NCBI GenBank assembly: GCA_030042375.1
Contig: JASHZU010000350.1
Span: forward strand, 1-5,395
DNA from: Verrucomicrobiia bacterium
GTDB lineage: Bacteria; Verrucomicrobiota; Verrucomicrobiae; Limisphaerales; UBA11358
Reading direction: 5' to 3'
DNA length: 5,395 nucleotides
The position numbers and the translations under genes are program-made. Below are positions 4,767 through 5,395 of this stretch, in pieces. Within the stretch, counting starts at the first letter, position 1, and each line of letters opens with the position of its first letter. The notes below the pieces were generated by a model. The model saw nothing but the letters and a program-made list of their open reading frames with translations. It was not told where the DNA came from and searched no databases.

Positions 4767-5395
4767 AACACCTGCTTTGCGCCGTACTGTTGTGCCTGGC
4801 CGTCGGCGCCCATGGCGCGTCCACGTTCTCGATCGGCCAGACCGCGCCGTATGACATCACCGCCACCGTGCCGTTTGACGTGGTCAATGCGGATGCCACG
4901 GCTGACTTGAAGGCCAAGAAGGCATCGTACGTCCCGGTGATGTATCGCTCCTATCCCAAGGCGACGAACTCCATGGTGAAGAAATACCTGGCCGCGTTTG
5001 ACGATGCCCATTCTAAATTTGAGGCCGGCCTGTCCACGACGTTCCAGACCAATATCACCGATGCCGTGATTGCTTCGCCGGACTTCGGTTATTATGTGAC
5101 CGAGTTTGTAGTGATTCATAAAGATTTTCCCGTCACGGGCGCGCTGGCCGCGGAATGGGCGCGGGGAGATTCCGGCGATGATTTGCGCGACTTGTGGCTC
5201 GGCCAGCTCCTGGAAATGATGAGCCGTCCTGTGCAGCCGGACACGTTGCCGCCCGGTTTCGTCCTGCGCCGGAGCATTCGCCTCGTGCCGGTCAAAAGCA
5301 TGAATGCCGGCCTGACGCTGGACGCTGCCAAACACGGCCACGTCGTCCCGGTCACCAATGTCATCGCGCTTTCCCACCTGCGCGCGCTCTTCCGG
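4751..5395 (+). CDS. Exported protein with 7TMR-HDED-like N-terminal domain (partial)
   Basis: I found this frame by translating past the right edge: 215 codons from ATG 4751 with no stop, so the C-terminus is missing. Residues 5-20 are a hydrophobic signal peptide or first membrane segment; there is no lipobox. Residues 28-66 read G-Q-T-A-P-Y-D-I-T-A, F-D-V-V-N-A-D-A-T and V-P-V-M-Y-R. This matches the opening of the extracellular domain of 7TM-HD (PgpH-type) phosphodiesterases, which typically has G-x-x-A-x-x-D-I-x-A, then x-T, then V-x-P-V-Y. Helical text follows (74-95). PgpH degrades cyclic di-AMP through a C-terminal HD domain that would lie beyond this window, so that activity cannot be claimed; it may be only the sensor-like domain. 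It overlaps the preceding gene by 16 bases and has no Shine-Dalgarno, implying translational coupling. Confidence 0.75.
   Translation, partial: MVASLKHLLCAVLLCLAVGAHGASTFSIGQTAPYDITATVPFDVVNADATADLKAKKASYVPVMYRSYPKATNSMVKKYLAAFDDAHSKFEAGLSTTFQTNITDAVIASPDFGYYVTEFVVIHKDFPVTGALAAEWARGDSGDDLRDLWLGQLLEMMSRPVQPDTLPPGFVLRRSIRLVPVKSMNAGLTLDAAKHGHVVPVTNVIALSHLRALFR

Noticed and set aside
4763..5377. 204-codon minus-strand open frame
   Set aside because: It is antisense to the plus-strand frame 4751-5395, which has a signal peptide, typical codon use and coupling to its neighbour. The minus-strand product is His/Arg/Gly-rich with no recognisable motif.

Overview
The window looks like part of a Gram-negative bacterial chromosome of moderate to high G+C content. 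It carries respiratory complex I genes, a lipid A gene and two exported proteins. The mix of a Gfo/Idh/MocA oxidoreductase, unfamiliar signal-peptide proteins and dense intergenic palindromic repeats fits Verrucomicrobiota (Limisphaerales/Pedosphaera-like) best. That assignment is inference from gene content and style; there is no marker gene to prove it.

Left part (1-1471): the start of a complex I operon on the minus strand, nuoB then nuoC (cut by the window edge), joined by a TAATG stop/start overlap. No nuoA precedes nuoB. Instead there is a divergent intergenic region with a palindrome matching the CRP core TGTGA-N6-TCACA, a 9-bp direct repeat, and a sigma70-like promoter for a plus-strand gene that resembles DUF5335.

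Middle (1472-3689): lpxD (minus strand, lipid A acyltransferase) converges on the DUF5335-like gene with stop codons that touch. It diverges from a Gfo/Idh/MocA oxidoreductase gene across only 64 bases, in which the two predicted promoters interleave and share -10 bases.

Intergenic 3690-4280 (591 bases): mostly repeats and relics. Directly after the oxidoreductase stop, the same frame runs on for 33 codons through a palindromic segment. It ends in a second copy of the oxidoreductase C-terminus (SQKGKW) with its own stop. A 148-base element follows, with 29-bp perfect inverted arms, each arm itself a palindrome; it looks like a REPIN/MITE. Smaller direct repeats and a stem-loop lie before the next gene.

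Right part (4281-5395): two overlapping plus-strand genes for proteins with signal peptides. The first is an unrecognised small secreted protein. The second is cut by the window edge, and its mature N-terminus resembles the extracellular domain of 7TM-HD (PgpH-type) receptors. The 16-base overlap suggests joint expression and perhaps joint action in the periplasm or envelope.

The most distinctive items are the duplicated oxidoreductase tail, the nested palindromic element, the CRP-type operator facing the complex I operon, and the interleaved lpxD/oxidoreductase promoters.
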